DNA of 64,000 nucleotides from Candidatus Agathobaculum intestinipullorum (GCA_019117485.1 DWZQ01000015.1:1-64000); one strand, 5' to 3'. Shown: positions 1 to 8,295, counted from the first letter of the stretch. Numbers and translations are program-made. The notes: generated by a model not told the origin, from the letters alone.

Positions 1-335
1 CCAAGTATTACTGGGGCTGGGCGGCGGTGCTGCTGATTTTGGCGGCGGCGGTGCTGCTGCCGGTCTGGGGTTTCCGCATTGCGCGGCGGCAGACCGGCCT
101 GCTCGCGCGCAGCGTGTGCATGGGCGTGATGGCGACCTTTGCGCTGCAAACCCTGATGTATGTGCTGCAAAACTGCGGCATTATCCTGATTGCGAGCTAC
201 GGGCTGCCGCTGCTGTCTTACGGCGGCAACTATCTGTGCCAGACTATGCTGCTGCTTGGCCTGCTGCTGTCCGCACAGCGGTCGGGACAGCTGGAAAGCG
301 GCCTTGCGCCGCAAAGCTCGCGCTCGGTACAATGA
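1..335 (+). CDS. FtsW/RodA/SpoVE-family protein, C-terminal fragment
   Basis: The frame is open to the window edge (reading from base 3), so only the last ~110 residues are present. Hydrophobic segments and the motif LPLLSYGGNY match the C-terminal part of the SEDS glycosyltransferase family (canonical P-x-x-SYGGSS), membrane enzymes that polymerise lipid II glycan chains in division, elongation or sporulation. The usual SS after SYGG is NY here, so this is a divergent member. It ends just before a strong bidirectional terminator. Which SEDS subfamily it belongs to cannot be told from this fragment. Confidence 0.75.
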   Translation, partial: KYYWGWAAVLLILAAAVLLPVWGFRIARRQTGLLARSVCMGVMATFALQTLMYVLQNCGIILIASYGLPLLSYGGNYLCQTMLLLGLLLSAQRSGQLESGLAPQSSRSVQ

Positions 336-347
336 GCACATAAAAAT

Positions 348-390
348 ACCCTCTGTATAGGTTTGCATTTCCTATACAGAGGGTTTTCTT
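348..390. terminator. Bidirectional intrinsic terminator
   Basis: A perfect 14-bp inverted repeat (ACCCTCTGTATAGG) with a 9-nt loop is flanked by A-rich sequence on the left and TTTCTT on the right. It separates the convergent FtsW-like gene and the histidine kinase gene and can serve both. Confidence 0.9.
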
Positions 391-1912
391 ATTCAGTGGG
401 AGCCACAGCACTGTCGCCGCCCTCGGGTGCGGGCGGGATCAGGAACCAGAACGCGATACCGCCCGGCACGTTCTCCGCACCGCAGTTTCCGTGCAACGTG
501 TCCGCGATGGCGCGCACCAACGACAAGCCAATGCCCGTGCCGCCCGCCTCGCGCGTGCGGGCGCGGTCGGTGCGGTAGAACTTCTCCCAGATCTTGGGCA
601 ACTCATCCTCCGGCAGCCCCTCGCCCTCGTTGAACACGGTCAGACGGGTACCTGCATCGGTCTGCGCGGCAGAAATTTCGATATGGCCGCCCGCCTCGGT
701 GTACCGGATGGCGTTGGACAGGTAATTCATCAACACCTGCTGAAGCAGGTCGCCATCCGTGCGGACGGTGACCGTTGTGTTGTCATACTGCACGACCAGC
801 CCGCGCGCTTCGCACAGCACAGCAGTCTTGTGCACCGTCTCGGCGCACAGCGCGTGCAGGTCGATATCCTCCAGATAGGGCTGCTCCGCGCCCAACTCCA
901 ATTTAGACAGGCTAAGCAGCTGCATGACCAGCTTATTCATATGATCGGCTTCGTCCGCGATGGTGTCGCAATAGAACTTGCGATCCTCGGGGTCGTCGGC
1001 CACGCCTGCGGTCAAGCCCTCGGCGTAGCCTTGGATGAGCGCGATCGGCGTTTTCAGCTCGTGCGACACGTTGACGATAAACTCGCGCCGCATCGCGTCA
1101 ATACGCTCCTTTTTCTCAATTTCCTGCGCCAACTGGTCGTTGGACTGTTTCAGTTCTCCGATGGTTTGCTCCAGATAGGCGCTCAGCCGGTTGAGCGACT
1201 GGCCGAGGCGGTCGATCTCATCGCTGCCGCCGGTCTGGCATTTTTGGGAAAAGTCCAATTCGCTCATGCGGTCGGCTACACCGGCCATATTGACCAGCGG
1301 CCGTGTAAACTGCCGCGAAATGAAATAGCCGCAGATCAGGCAGAACAATAACGCAACACCGCCCGCAATCAGCAGAAATACCAGATTAAGCGAAGAATTC
1401 TGCTCGATAAACGCATAGGGTACATAGGCAAACAGGCATTGCTCCGCAGATTTATCCAGCGAACCCACCAGACAGAGATATTGGTCACCGTCCCAGAGCT
1501 TGACGCTCAAAAACTGGTAATTATGCCGCCTGAGCACTTCCGTGTTGCAATTTTGCGCAATTGACCGCAGGATAGCATAGCCGCGCAGGTCGAAATCCGG
1601 CTGCAAGGCACCCTGCCCATTGCTCGCGCCGGAAACAAATGAGGAATATTGCACCACACCGTCCGATGAAACGACGGCCAACCGGATAGTGCTCCGGTTT
1701 TCGTAACTGTCCAGTACGGTAGCGATCTCCTCCATATCGCCCGTGTAACTGGAGCGGATGCTCTGATAGGCGTTGCGCAGTTCATTGCGCCGCGTGAGCA
1801 TGTAGTAATCCTGATAGAAAAACAGGTTGAGCAGCAGCAGCATGCCGATAAAGACCACCGCAACCGCGCTGATTACAGCAAAAAACTGAAAGCGAATTGA
1901 ACGGCGTTTCAT
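389..1912 (-). CDS. Sensor histidine kinase (HAMP-HisKA-HATPase)
   Basis: 507-residue membrane histidine kinase. Transmembrane segments lie at about 9-32 and 175-197 and enclose an extracytoplasmic sensor of ~140 residues; then comes HAMP (~198-250), HisKA with the phospho-acceptor H284 in NVSHELKTP, and an HATPase_c domain with N box (NAIRYTE) and G boxes (GTGIGLSL). It lies 2 bp downstream of the response regulator gene, so the two are co-transcribed as a classical pair. The extracytoplasmic domain shows no motif that names the ligand. Similar to the PhoR/ResE/VanS class; the stimulus is unknown. Confidence 0.92.
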   Translation of the reverse strand: MKRRSIRFQFFAVISAVAVVFIGMLLLLNLFFYQDYYMLTRRNELRNAYQSIRSSYTGDMEEIATVLDSYENRSTIRLAVVSSDGVVQYSSFVSGASNGQGALQPDFDLRGYAILRSIAQNCNTEVLRRHNYQFLSVKLWDGDQYLCLVGSLDKSAEQCLFAYVPYAFIEQNSSLNLVFLLIAGGVALLFCLICGYFISRQFTRPLVNMAGVADRMSELDFSQKCQTGGSDEIDRLGQSLNRLSAYLEQTIGELKQSNDQLAQEIEKKERIDAMRREFIVNVSHELKTPIALIQGYAEGLTAGVADDPEDRKFYCDTIADEADHMNKLVMQLLSLSKLELGAEQPYLEDIDLHALCAETVHKTAVLCEARGLVVQYDNTTVTVRTDGDLLQQVLMNYLSNAIRYTEAGGHIEISAAQTDAGTRLTVFNEGEGLPEDELPKIWEKFYRTDRARTREAGGTGIGLSLVRAIADTLHGNCGAENVPGGIAFWFLIPPAPEGGDSAVAPTE

Positions 1913-1914
1913 AG

Positions 1915-2595
1915 TCAGCCCTCAAAGCGGTAGCCATAGCCTCGCACGGTTGCGATCATGGAACCGCAATCGCCCAGCTTGGCGCGCAGTTTTTTCACAT
2001 GGGTATCGACTGTACGCAGGTCGCCGAAGTAGTCGTAGCCCCACACGGCATTTAAAATGCTCTCTCGTGACAACGCGATCGCGCGGTTGTTCTTGAAATA
2101 GACCAGCAACTCGTACTCCTTGGGTGTCAAGTCGATGGCCGAACCATCCACCGAAACCTCACGCCGCAGTTCATTGATCGACAACGCGCCAAACTGTTCG
2201 ACCGGTGCGCCTGTGCGCCCCTCGCGCTTGAGCAGCGCGCGTACACGCGCGGCCAACACGATCGGGGAAAACGGCTTGGTGACATAATCGTCCGCGCCGC
2301 CCTCCAACCCGCGCACCTGGTCAGCGTCCTCGGCGCGGGCGGTCAGCAGCATGACGGGCAGGTGCTTGCCGCCACACTCCTGCGCGCGTAGCTCACGCAA
2401 TATTTCGAAACCGTCCATACCGGGCATCATCACATCCAGAATGGCAAGGTCAAGCCCGGCATGTTTATTTTCTAAAATATGCAACGCCTCGGTGCCGTCC
2501 GCAGCCTCGACGATGGTGTGTCCATCCCGCTTGAGGAAGTCGCTGACCAGTCGGCGGATGCGCGCCTCGTCATCCGCAATCAAAATCGTAGACAT
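1915..2595 (-). CDS. OmpR/PhoB-family response regulator
   Basis: 226 residues from the chosen start (MSTILIADDE), preceded by GAAGGTGGG; the ORF-track start 48 bases upstream has no ribosome binding site. Receiver domain 1-~120 with acidic pocket DDE at 8-10, phospho-acceptor D54 (AILDVMMPG) and the conserved TKPF lysine, then a winged-helix DNA-binding domain ending RTVDTHVKKLRAKL...RGYGYRF. First gene of a two-gene operon with the downstream histidine kinase, which presumably phosphorylates it. A TATACT-like -10 lies near 2630 on this strand, but its -35 is weak. Confidence 0.93.
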   Translation of the reverse strand: MSTILIADDEARIRRLVSDFLKRDGHTIVEAADGTEALHILENKHAGLDLAILDVMMPGMDGFEILRELRAQECGGKHLPVMLLTARAEDADQVRGLEGGADDYVTKPFSPIVLAARVRALLKREGRTGAPVEQFGALSINELRREVSVDGSAIDLTPKEYELLVYFKNNRAIALSRESILNAVWGYDYFGDLRTVDTHVKKLRAKLGDCGSMIATVRGYGYRFEG

Positions 2596-2694
2596 AGCAA
2601 TCCCACCTTCATTCTTTAATACAGATTGAGTATACGGCCGCAATTTGTCCGTTGTGTGAACAAATCCGGGCGGAATGGTGGTTTTTACACAGGC

Positions 2695-3558
2695 TCAGCC
2701 GTCCGCCCCGTCCTGCTCCAGCACCAGCCGATAGAGGGCGTTTTTCTTGACGCCAGCCGCAGCGGAAACCGCTTTGACCGCGTCCTTCTGTGTCTCACCG
2801 GCGGCCACGCGGCGGCGCACCTCATCGGCGGCAGCAGAAAGGCGTGCATCCTCGGTTTCCAGCGTGTCGGCCGCCGCAGGCGCGCCCTCGACCGTCAGCA
2901 CAAACTCACCGCGCGGCGGCGTTTCGTCAAAGTAGGCGACCGCCTCGTCCAGCGTCATACGCAGGGTCTGCTCGTGCAGCTTGGTCAGTTCGCGCGAAAG
3001 CGCAATGCGCCGCCCGCCGCCGAACGCTGCGGCAAGGTCGCGCAGCGTCGCACACAATTTATGCGGCGCTTCGTAGAAAATCATCGTGCGCGTTTCTTCT
3101 TTGAGCGATTCCAGATGCTCACGCCGCGCTTTTTTGTTCACCGACAGAAAACCCTCGAAGCACCAGCGGCCGGTCGGCAGGCCGGAGGCGGCAAGCCCGC
3201 ACACGGCGGCACAGCAGCCGGGAATCGGCACAACCGGCACGCCGTTTGCGGCGCACAGCGCGACCAAATCCTCGCCGGGGTCGGATACGGCAGGCGTGCC
3301 CGCATCGGTGACGAGCGCGCAGCTTTCGCCCGCCAGCAGCTTTTGCAGCACCTCCTCGCCGCGCGCACGTCGGTTGTGCTCATAGTACGAGATGAGCGGC
3401 TTGCGCGGCAGAGCACAGGCCGTCAGCAGTTTTTGGGTCACGCGTGTGTCCTCGGCGGCGATGAAATCAACCGAGGAGAGCACCTCGCGCGCACGGGGCG
3501 ACAGGTCGCCCAGATTGCCGATTGGCGTAGCGACCAGATACAGGATAGCTTCACTCAT
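2695..3558 (-). CDS. rsmI: 16S rRNA (cytidine1402-2'-O)-methyltransferase
   Basis: 287 residues, the normal RsmI length. The N-terminus LYLVATPIGNLGDLSPRA and the segments AAEDTR and TDAGTPAVSDPG are signatures of this SAM-dependent tetrapyrrole-methylase-fold enzyme, which 2'-O-methylates C1402 in the ribosomal P site. It lies 20 bp downstream of a tRNA methyltransferase-like gene. The arrangement matches the yabB-yazA-yabC(rsmI) cluster of Firmicutes, except that no GIY-YIG (yazA) gene lies between them here. Confidence 0.95.
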   Translation of the reverse strand: MSEAILYLVATPIGNLGDLSPRAREVLSSVDFIAAEDTRVTQKLLTACALPRKPLISYYEHNRRARGEEVLQKLLAGESCALVTDAGTPAVSDPGEDLVALCAANGVPVVPIPGCCAAVCGLAASGLPTGRWCFEGFLSVNKKARREHLESLKEETRTMIFYEAPHKLCATLRDLAAAFGGGRRIALSRELTKLHEQTLRMTLDEAVAYFDETPPRGEFVLTVEGAPAAADTLETEDARLSAAADEVRRRVAAGETQKDAVKAVSAAAGVKKNALYRLVLEQDGADG

Positions 3559-3578
3559 AGCAATATTTCCTCAATATA

Positions 3579-4268
3579 TTATTTTCCGTATATTCTTTGA
3601 TATTCTTCACTATCCACCAGCAGCGGCGGCTCAACGTTCAGCCCCTCCGGGCTGCCGCCCTTGCGACACTCAACCAGCACCGCGCTCGGTGCTGCCGCGG
3701 CATTCTGATGCACAAACCGCAGCCGCTTGGGCACGAGCCTCACGCGGTCGAGCGCCTGAAGCAGCACCCACAACCGCTCGGGACGGAATACAAAGGCCGC
3801 TTTGCCGCCCGTGTGCAGCACAAAGGACGTGGCAACGGCAACTTCTTCAACCGTGCAAGTGCCTTCCTGCCGGGCGGTGCGCTTTTCCGGTGAGGGCGCG
3901 CTTTTGCCCGCCGTGCGGTCAAAATAGGGCGGGTTACAGATAACGTAGTCCATACTGCCATGCGGAAAAATCGTGCGGATCGCACGCAAGTCGCCCTGCA
4001 CAGCGGTGATATCCACGCCGTTATCCGCGATGGATGCACGGAACAGCTCGAGCGGTTCCGGCTGCAATTCCAGCCCGGTGATTGTAAGGTCAGGACGATA
4101 GATCAGCAGCGCGAGCGCACCCGTACCGCAGCCAAGATCGAGCACCTTGGCATTGCGGCGCGGTTTGGCGAACGACGAGAGCAGCACGCTGTCCTGCCCG
4201 AGTTTGAAAAAGCGGTCGTCCTGCCGCAGCGTCAGGCCGTTCGGCAGCGTTTCGATGGTTTGCGGCAT
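3579..4268 (-). CDS. tRNA1(Val) (adenine37-N6)-methyltransferase-like (YabB/TrmN6)
   Basis: 229 residues from MPQTIETLPNG, preceded by GGAGGAAGGAG; the upstream extension in the ORF track is antisense-biased and lacks a ribosome binding site. It has a Rossmann methyltransferase fold with SAM motif I VLDLGCGTGALAL and the N6-adenine catalytic motif NPPYFD. This is the YabB/YfiC family, which methylates A37 of tRNA1(Val) in E. coli; the exact tRNA target in Clostridia is inferred. The gene is directly upstream of rsmI in the same direction. Confidence 0.88.
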   Translation of the reverse strand: MPQTIETLPNGLTLRQDDRFFKLGQDSVLLSSFAKPRRNAKVLDLGCGTGALALLIYRPDLTITGLELQPEPLELFRASIADNGVDITAVQGDLRAIRTIFPHGSMDYVICNPPYFDRTAGKSAPSPEKRTARQEGTCTVEEVAVATSFVLHTGGKAAFVFRPERLWVLLQALDRVRLVPKRLRFVHQNAAAAPSAVLVECRKGGSPEGLNVEPPLLVDSEEYQRIYGK

Positions 4269-4288
4269 GGTTCTCCTTCCTCCTTGCA

Positions 4289-4331
4289 CCGATGCGAAAG
4301 GCCGGCCAGCCGGCCGGCCTTTTGACATCGG
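4289..4331 (-). terminator. Hairpin terminator downstream of the DtxR-type gene
   Basis: Nested inverted repeat: CCGATG/CATCGG outside, AAAGGCCGGCC/GGCCGGCCTTT inside. On the minus strand it follows the stop of the metal regulator gene. The inner part resembles module M4 of the dispersed hairpin family (AAAAGGCCGGCC), but the other modules are absent. Confidence 0.65.
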
Positions 4332-4332
4332 T

Positions 4333-4710
4333 TCATGCTTTGTCGGTATACCGCCGCGCGTGCTCCTTGAGCTTGTCGAACGTCTCCGCGCTGATGACAT
4401 GCTCGATGCGGCAGGCGTCCTCGGCGGCGGTTTCGGGCGATACGCCCAGAATGGTCAGCAGCTCGGTGAGCACGGTGTGGCGCTCGTAGATGGTTTCTGC
4501 AATCTGCAAGCCGGACTCGGTCAGCCCGAGCAGGCCGTTCTGGTCGATCGAAACATAGCCGTTGTCCCGCAATAGTCCCACCGCACGGCTGATGCTCGGC
4601 TTGGAGAAGCCGGTGTAGTGCGCCACGTCGATCGAGCGCACCTGTCCGTTGCGCTGCATAAGCACAAGGATGGCTTCCAGATAATTTTCCGCACTTTCCT
4701 GAATTTTCAC
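4333..4710 (-). CDS. DtxR/MntR-family metal-dependent repressor
   Basis: 125 residues: an N-terminal winged helix (SKPSISRAVGLLRDNGYV) and a dimerisation/metal-binding helix region. There is no C-terminal SH3-like domain, so the layout is MntR-like and short. The metal-site segment is C100-R-I-E103-H104; a cysteine there matches iron-type DtxR/IdeR (Cys102/Glu105/His106) rather than manganese-type MntR, where a Glu takes its place. Family knowledge says it represses uptake or storage genes when metal is bound. A TTGCCA-N17-TACAAT promoter lies just upstream. The divergent neighbour is an orphan CobL-like gene; no transporter is adjacent. Confidence 0.9.
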   Translation of the reverse strand: MKIQESAENYLEAILVLMQRNGQVRSIDVAHYTGFSKPSISRAVGLLRDNGYVSIDQNGLLGLTESGLQIAETIYERHTVLTELLTILGVSPETAAEDACRIEHVISAETFDKLKEHARRYTDKA

Positions 4711-4761
4711 GGGGCGGCCTCCTTTTTTCGGGCAATCCAGTGCCCGCCAATGGTTGCTTTT

Positions 4762-4790
4762 ATTGTAGCATGCCCGGCGTTTTTTGGCAA
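4762..4790 (-). promoter_or_regulatory. Sigma-A-type promoter of the DtxR-type gene
   Basis: On the minus strand TTGCCA, exactly 17 bp, then TACAAT, with TG at the extended -10 position. It lies about 50 bp upstream of the start codon. Confidence 0.7.
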
Positions 4791-4837
4791 TATCAGCGCG
4801 GCGCGGCCAAACGGGGAAAACGACAGGAAAGATAGGC

Positions 4838-4867
4838 TTTCCATTTGTTTTGCCGCTGTGCTATAAT
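4838..4867 (+). promoter_or_regulatory. Extended -10 promoter of the CobL-like gene
   Basis: TG-C-TATAAT (TATAAT at 4862-4867) with a poor -35 (TTTCCA). The same TTCCC/A...TGCTATAATAAA arrangement recurs upstream of the membrane protein gene at 24451. Confidence 0.6.
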
Positions 4868-4931
4868 AAATCATATAGCAGCAGCCGGCCGATTGGCAGC
4901 TGCCGCAATGGACAAAAAGGAGGGAGCGCTC

Positions 4932-5831
4932 ATGGAGCAGCATCTGTTCAACAATACGCAGATCCTCGCGTGGCTGCAATATTTTTCGGAAAACACGCAG
5001 GTCGATCTGGAAAAGGTCAAAATCCTCGACATCACCCGCAAGAACAAAAACCTCATCCCGACCGTCGAATCCAACGACGCGGTGCTCGTGTTCACCGAGG
5101 CCGGCCACGCGGACATCTTCTACCGCATGTGGGATGCCGGGCTGGGCGAGTGCGACGTGTGGTACAACACCGGCTCCGACCCCTCCGGCCCGATCGAGCA
5201 TAACAAGCTGCGCGACATGATCAACCGCGGCATCAACGCCTCGGCGGCCATGTTGATTTTGAACCCCAACGCCCGCTCGACCTACAAGATCGGCATGCGC
5301 AACTCGAGCTTTTCACGCGGGTCGATCCACTACGTCGGCAGCGAAATCCGCGCGGTCATCCTCAATAAGATGCACATCGCGTCGAACGATACGGTCTGCA
5401 TCATCTCGGGCGAGTCGATCGCGGTCGAGTCCGCCATCATCGCGGGCGAAGGCACGGTCATTGCGGTTGAGTATAACCAGAACGACCGCCGCACGATGGA
5501 GGAAAACATCGAGCAGTTCGGCCTGAACAATATCCAGATCATCGACCATGTCGACGACGAAACCATGAAGGACTTACCTGTGCCCAGCCTGACCATGCTG
5601 GTGGCTTCTGCGAGCATGGAGCAGGAGATCGAGTGCCTGCTGCGTCTCAACCCGCACATGGAGTTCGTTATCTATACGCTCGACTTCCGCTGCGCCGCGT
5701 CCATCCCGGATTTGTTTGCACGCTATGGCATCGGGGAGACCGAGGTCATCCAGATTGCGGTGTCCAAACTCACGGGCAAGCACACCTTTGTCACCGAACC
5801 CGCCCCGTGGCTGATCTCTGGCAAAGCCTGA
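4932..5831 (+). CDS. Orphan CobL-like (truncated CbiE + degenerate CbiT) protein
   Basis: 299 residues from MEQHLFNN, preceded by AAGGAGGGAG. Residues ~35-120 resemble the C-terminal half of CbiE (FTEAGHADIFYRMWDAGLGECDVW) and ~125-290 resemble CbiT (GSEIRAVILNKM, then a Rossmann-type segment), that is, a CobL-type precorrin-6Y C5,15-methyltransferase. However, the N-terminal catalytic half of CbiE is missing, and the SAM glycine-rich loop of CbiT (normally DVGAGTGS) reads CIISGESIAVES. No other cobalamin gene is in the window. Catalysis on precorrin is therefore doubtful; it may be a repurposed domain. It is divergent from the DtxR-type regulator, which may control it (inference). Confidence 0.65.
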   Translation: MEQHLFNNTQILAWLQYFSENTQVDLEKVKILDITRKNKNLIPTVESNDAVLVFTEAGHADIFYRMWDAGLGECDVWYNTGSDPSGPIEHNKLRDMINRGINASAAMLILNPNARSTYKIGMRNSSFSRGSIHYVGSEIRAVILNKMHIASNDTVCIISGESIAVESAIIAGEGTVIAVEYNQNDRRTMEENIEQFGLNNIQIIDHVDDETMKDLPVPSLTMLVASASMEQEIECLLRLNPHMEFVIYTLDFRCAASIPDLFARYGIGETEVIQIAVSKLTGKHTFVTEPAPWLISGKA

Positions 5832-5876
5832 ACCTGTCCGCATGAGAAAAACATCTGTTTTTGTGCGAAATGACGA

Positions 5877-5905
5877 TTGACAGGTTGTTATCTCTTTATT
5901 ATAAT
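5877..5905 (+). promoter_or_regulatory. Consensus promoter of the oxidoreductase operon
   Basis: TTGACA, 17 bp, TATAAT: a perfect vegetative promoter placed directly before the T-box leader. Confidence 0.88.
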
Positions 5906-5911
5906 AAAGTG

Positions 5912-6180
5912 CAGTTATGAAAAACATCCCAAAGATGATGAGGGAGACAGTAGGATCGTTTCCAAACGCCAAAGCGAGCCGGGGTATGGTGCAAGCCCGG
6001 CGCCAGTAGGACGATGCCGAAGATCACTCCGGAGTTGCAGCCCGAACCCCACAGGAAGTAGGTGCTGACGGTTTTCCCCGTTACAGGAAGCGCGTATGAT
6101 GGTACGCTGTAAATGGGTGGTATAACGTGGGCTGATGCAGGCTTCCGTCCCTTTACAAAGGGACGGAAGCCTTTTTTGTC
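5912..6180 (+). promoter_or_regulatory. T-box leader (probable Ile specifier) of the oxidoreductase operon
   Basis: The ~270-nt leader has stem I with an AGTA motif (GACAGTAGGATCG) opposite CCGAAGATCACTCC, a distal GGTG motif in CCGGGG..CCCGG, the T-box sequence TGGGTGGTATAACG (6114-6127) and a strong terminator (GGCTTCCGTCCC stem, six T, 6140-6177). After GAA the possible specifiers are GAU (Asp) or, one base later, AUC (Ile) followed by A; AUC fits the usual C-ending specifier and a branched-chain 2-oxoacid enzyme. The TGGT would pair with an ACCA tRNA end. Uncharged tRNA should stabilise the antiterminator and switch the operon on. Confidence 0.8.
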
Positions 6181-6215
6181 CCCCATCGGACAACAACATA
6201 ACAGGAGGAAGCGAC

Positions 6216-6791
6216 ATGAAAAACATGGTGGAAATCCGCTGGCATGGCCGCGGCGGACAGGGCGCCAAAACCGCCTGCCTGCTGCTGGCAGACGCGGCGT
6301 TCGCCTCAGGTAAATATGTACAGGGCTTTCCGGAATACGGCCCGGAGCGCATGGGCGCGCCGATTACAGCCTATAACCGCATTTCGGACGAGCGCTGCAC
6401 GATCCACTCCAACATTTACGAGCCGGACTACGTCGTCGTAGTCGACGAAACGCTGCTGCAATCGGTCGACGTGACGCATGGCTTAAACCCCAAGGGCGCG
6501 ATTGTTATCAACACGCACAAATCGCCTGACGAGGTGCGCCCGCTGCTGCGCGGTTATGAGGGCCGCGTCTACACGATCGACGCGCGCGCCATTTCCGAAC
6601 GCACGCTCGGCAAGTATTTCCCCAACACGCCCATGCTCGCCGCAATCGTCAAAGTCAGCGGCGTGCTCGACCCGTGGCGCTTCCAGTCGGATATGGAAGC
6701 TTCGTTCAAGCATAAGTTTTCCACCAAGCCGCAGGTCATCGCAGGCAACATGGAGTGCCTGACCCAGTCTCTCAAGGAGGTGCGCGGATAA
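6216..6791 (+). CDS. porC: 2-oxoacid:ferredoxin oxidoreductase, gamma subunit
   Basis: 191 residues from MKNMVEIRWHGRGGQG, preceded by AGGAGGAAG; the upstream M in the ORF track falls in the T-box terminator. The GRGGQG start and the whole length match the gamma (PorC/VorC) subunit of four-subunit pyruvate or 2-oxoisovalerate ferredoxin oxidoreductases, which oxidatively decarboxylate a 2-oxoacid to acyl-CoA or run the reverse reductive carboxylation. First gene of a tightly packed gamma-delta-alpha-beta operon; its stop overlaps the next start by one base. Substrate is not decided by this subunit. Confidence 0.9.
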   Translation: MKNMVEIRWHGRGGQGAKTACLLLADAAFASGKYVQGFPEYGPERMGAPITAYNRISDERCTIHSNIYEPDYVVVVDETLLQSVDVTHGLNPKGAIVINTHKSPDEVRPLLRGYEGRVYTIDARAISERTLGKYFPNTPMLAAIVKVSGVLDPWRFQSDMEASFKHKFSTKPQVIAGNMECLTQSLKEVRG

Positions 6792-7096
6792 TGGCAAAGT
6801 GCGCAAAGGATATTAGCGAACAGTCGCCGTGGCAGGATCTGACCCCGGGCGGCGAAATTTATGAGGGCGGCACCGCCCGCCTGACCATGACCGGCGAATG
6901 GCGTGCCAACATCCCGGTCTGGCACGAGGAAAAGTGCAAGCAGTGCCTGCTGTGCGCGCCGTTCTGCCCGGATTCGTCCATCCCGGTGACAGACGGCAAA
7001 CGTGCGGATTTCGATTTTGACCACTGCAAGGGCTGCGGCATCTGCTGGAAGGTGTGCCCCTTCGGCGCGATCGACTTTGTGAAGGAGGAAAAGTGA
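6791..7096 (+). CDS. porD: 2-oxoacid:ferredoxin oxidoreductase, delta subunit (2x[4Fe-4S])
   Basis: 101 residues. Two ferredoxin-type clusters: CKQCLLCAPFCP and CKGCGICWKVCPF, the classical CxxCxxCxxxCP pattern twice. It carries electrons between the TPP site of the beta subunit and external ferredoxin. The start ATG overlaps the gamma stop (TAATG) and its own stop overlaps the alpha start (TGATG), so translation is probably coupled through the operon. Confidence 0.93.
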   Translation: MAKCAKDISEQSPWQDLTPGGEIYEGGTARLTMTGEWRANIPVWHEEKCKQCLLCAPFCPDSSIPVTDGKRADFDFDHCKGCGICWKVCPFGAIDFVKEEK

Positions 7097-8295
7097 TGAG
7101 CATCCGAGACCGGCTTTCGGGCAACGAGGCGGTTGCCTACGCCATGCGGCAGATCAACCCGGACGTGTTCGCCGCCTTCCCCATCACGCCCTCGACCGAG
7201 ATCCCGCAGTACTTCGCGCAGTATGTCGCGGACGGCAAGGTGGACACCGAATATGTGACCGTTGAGTCCGAGCACTCGTCGATGTCGACCTGCATCGGTG
7301 CATCGGCGGCTGGTGTGCGCGCCGTGACCGCAACTTCATCCTGCGGCCTTGCCTATATGTATGAACTGCTGTATGTGGCGGCGTCCTCCCGTCTGCCGAT
7401 CACGCTGGCGTGCGTCAACCGCGCGCTGACCGGCCCGATTAACATCAATAACGACCATTCGGACTCGATGGGTACGCGCGACGCGGGCTGGATTCAGCTA
7501 TACGCCGAGAATAATCAGGAAGCCTACGACAACTACTTGCAGGCCATGCGCATTTCAGAAACCCCGGATGTGCGCCTGCCGATCATGGTTTGTCAGGACG
7601 GCTTCATCACCTCGCACGCAGTCGAGAACATCCTGCTCGAAGAGGACGACGCGGTCAAAGCGTTCGTTGGTGAGTACCACCCCGAGCACGCGCTGATCGG
7701 CCGCGAAACGCCGCTCGCCGTCGGCCCGTACGATGTTTCGCCCTACTACATGGAGCACAAGGTGCAGCAGGCCGAGGCGATGAAGAACGCCAAGCGGGCG
7801 ATTCTTGACGTTGCAGCCGATTTTGAAAAGACCTTTGGCCGCAAGTACGGCTTTTTTGAGGAATATCAGATGGAGGACGCGGAAGTTGCCATCGTGCTGA
7901 TCGGCTCGACCGCAGGCACGGCCAAGGCATGCATCGACCAACTGCGCGCGGCAGGCCGCAAGGTCGGCCTTATCAAAATCCGCGTGTTCCGCCCGTTCCC
8001 AGCCGAGGAGCTGGCGCAGGCGCTCAGCCACGTCAAGGCGGTTGCCGTGATGGACAAGAGCGAGGGCTTTTCCGCCTGCGGCGGCCCGATTTACGCTGAA
8101 ACCTGCGCTGCCTGCTACGATCTGGACACCCGTCCGGTGCTGATCAACGTGGTGTACGGCCTCGGCGGCCGCGATGTGGCGACCGAGGACATCGCACGGG
8201 TATTCGACCACCTGTTCCTGCTAACCGAAAACGGCGGCAAGGGGCCGAAATACATCCACATGGGCCAGCGCAGCAGCGAAAAGGAGGTGCTCTGA
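7096..8295 (+). CDS. porA: 2-oxoacid:ferredoxin oxidoreductase, alpha subunit
   Basis: 399 residues from MSIRDRLSGNEAVAYAMRQ, with AAGGAGG upstream. The N-terminal pyrimidine-binding domain (GNEAVAYA, FPITPSTEI, E-S-EHSSMS) and the C-terminal transketolase-C-like domain (IVLIGSTAGTAKACID, VFRPFPAEEL) are those of PorA/VorB. The TSSCGLAYMYE and INNDHSD segments belong to the active-site side. It pairs with the beta subunit encoded 1 bp downstream to form the TPP site. Confidence 0.92.
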   Translation: MSIRDRLSGNEAVAYAMRQINPDVFAAFPITPSTEIPQYFAQYVADGKVDTEYVTVESEHSSMSTCIGASAAGVRAVTATSSCGLAYMYELLYVAASSRLPITLACVNRALTGPININNDHSDSMGTRDAGWIQLYAENNQEAYDNYLQAMRISETPDVRLPIMVCQDGFITSHAVENILLEEDDAVKAFVGEYHPEHALIGRETPLAVGPYDVSPYYMEHKVQQAEAMKNAKRAILDVAADFEKTFGRKYGFFEEYQMEDAEVAIVLIGSTAGTAKACIDQLRAAGRKVGLIKIRVFRPFPAEELAQALSHVKAVAVMDKSEGFSACGGPIYAETCAACYDLDTRPVLINVVYGLGGRDVATEDIARVFDHLFLLTENGGKGPKYIHMGQRSSEKEVL

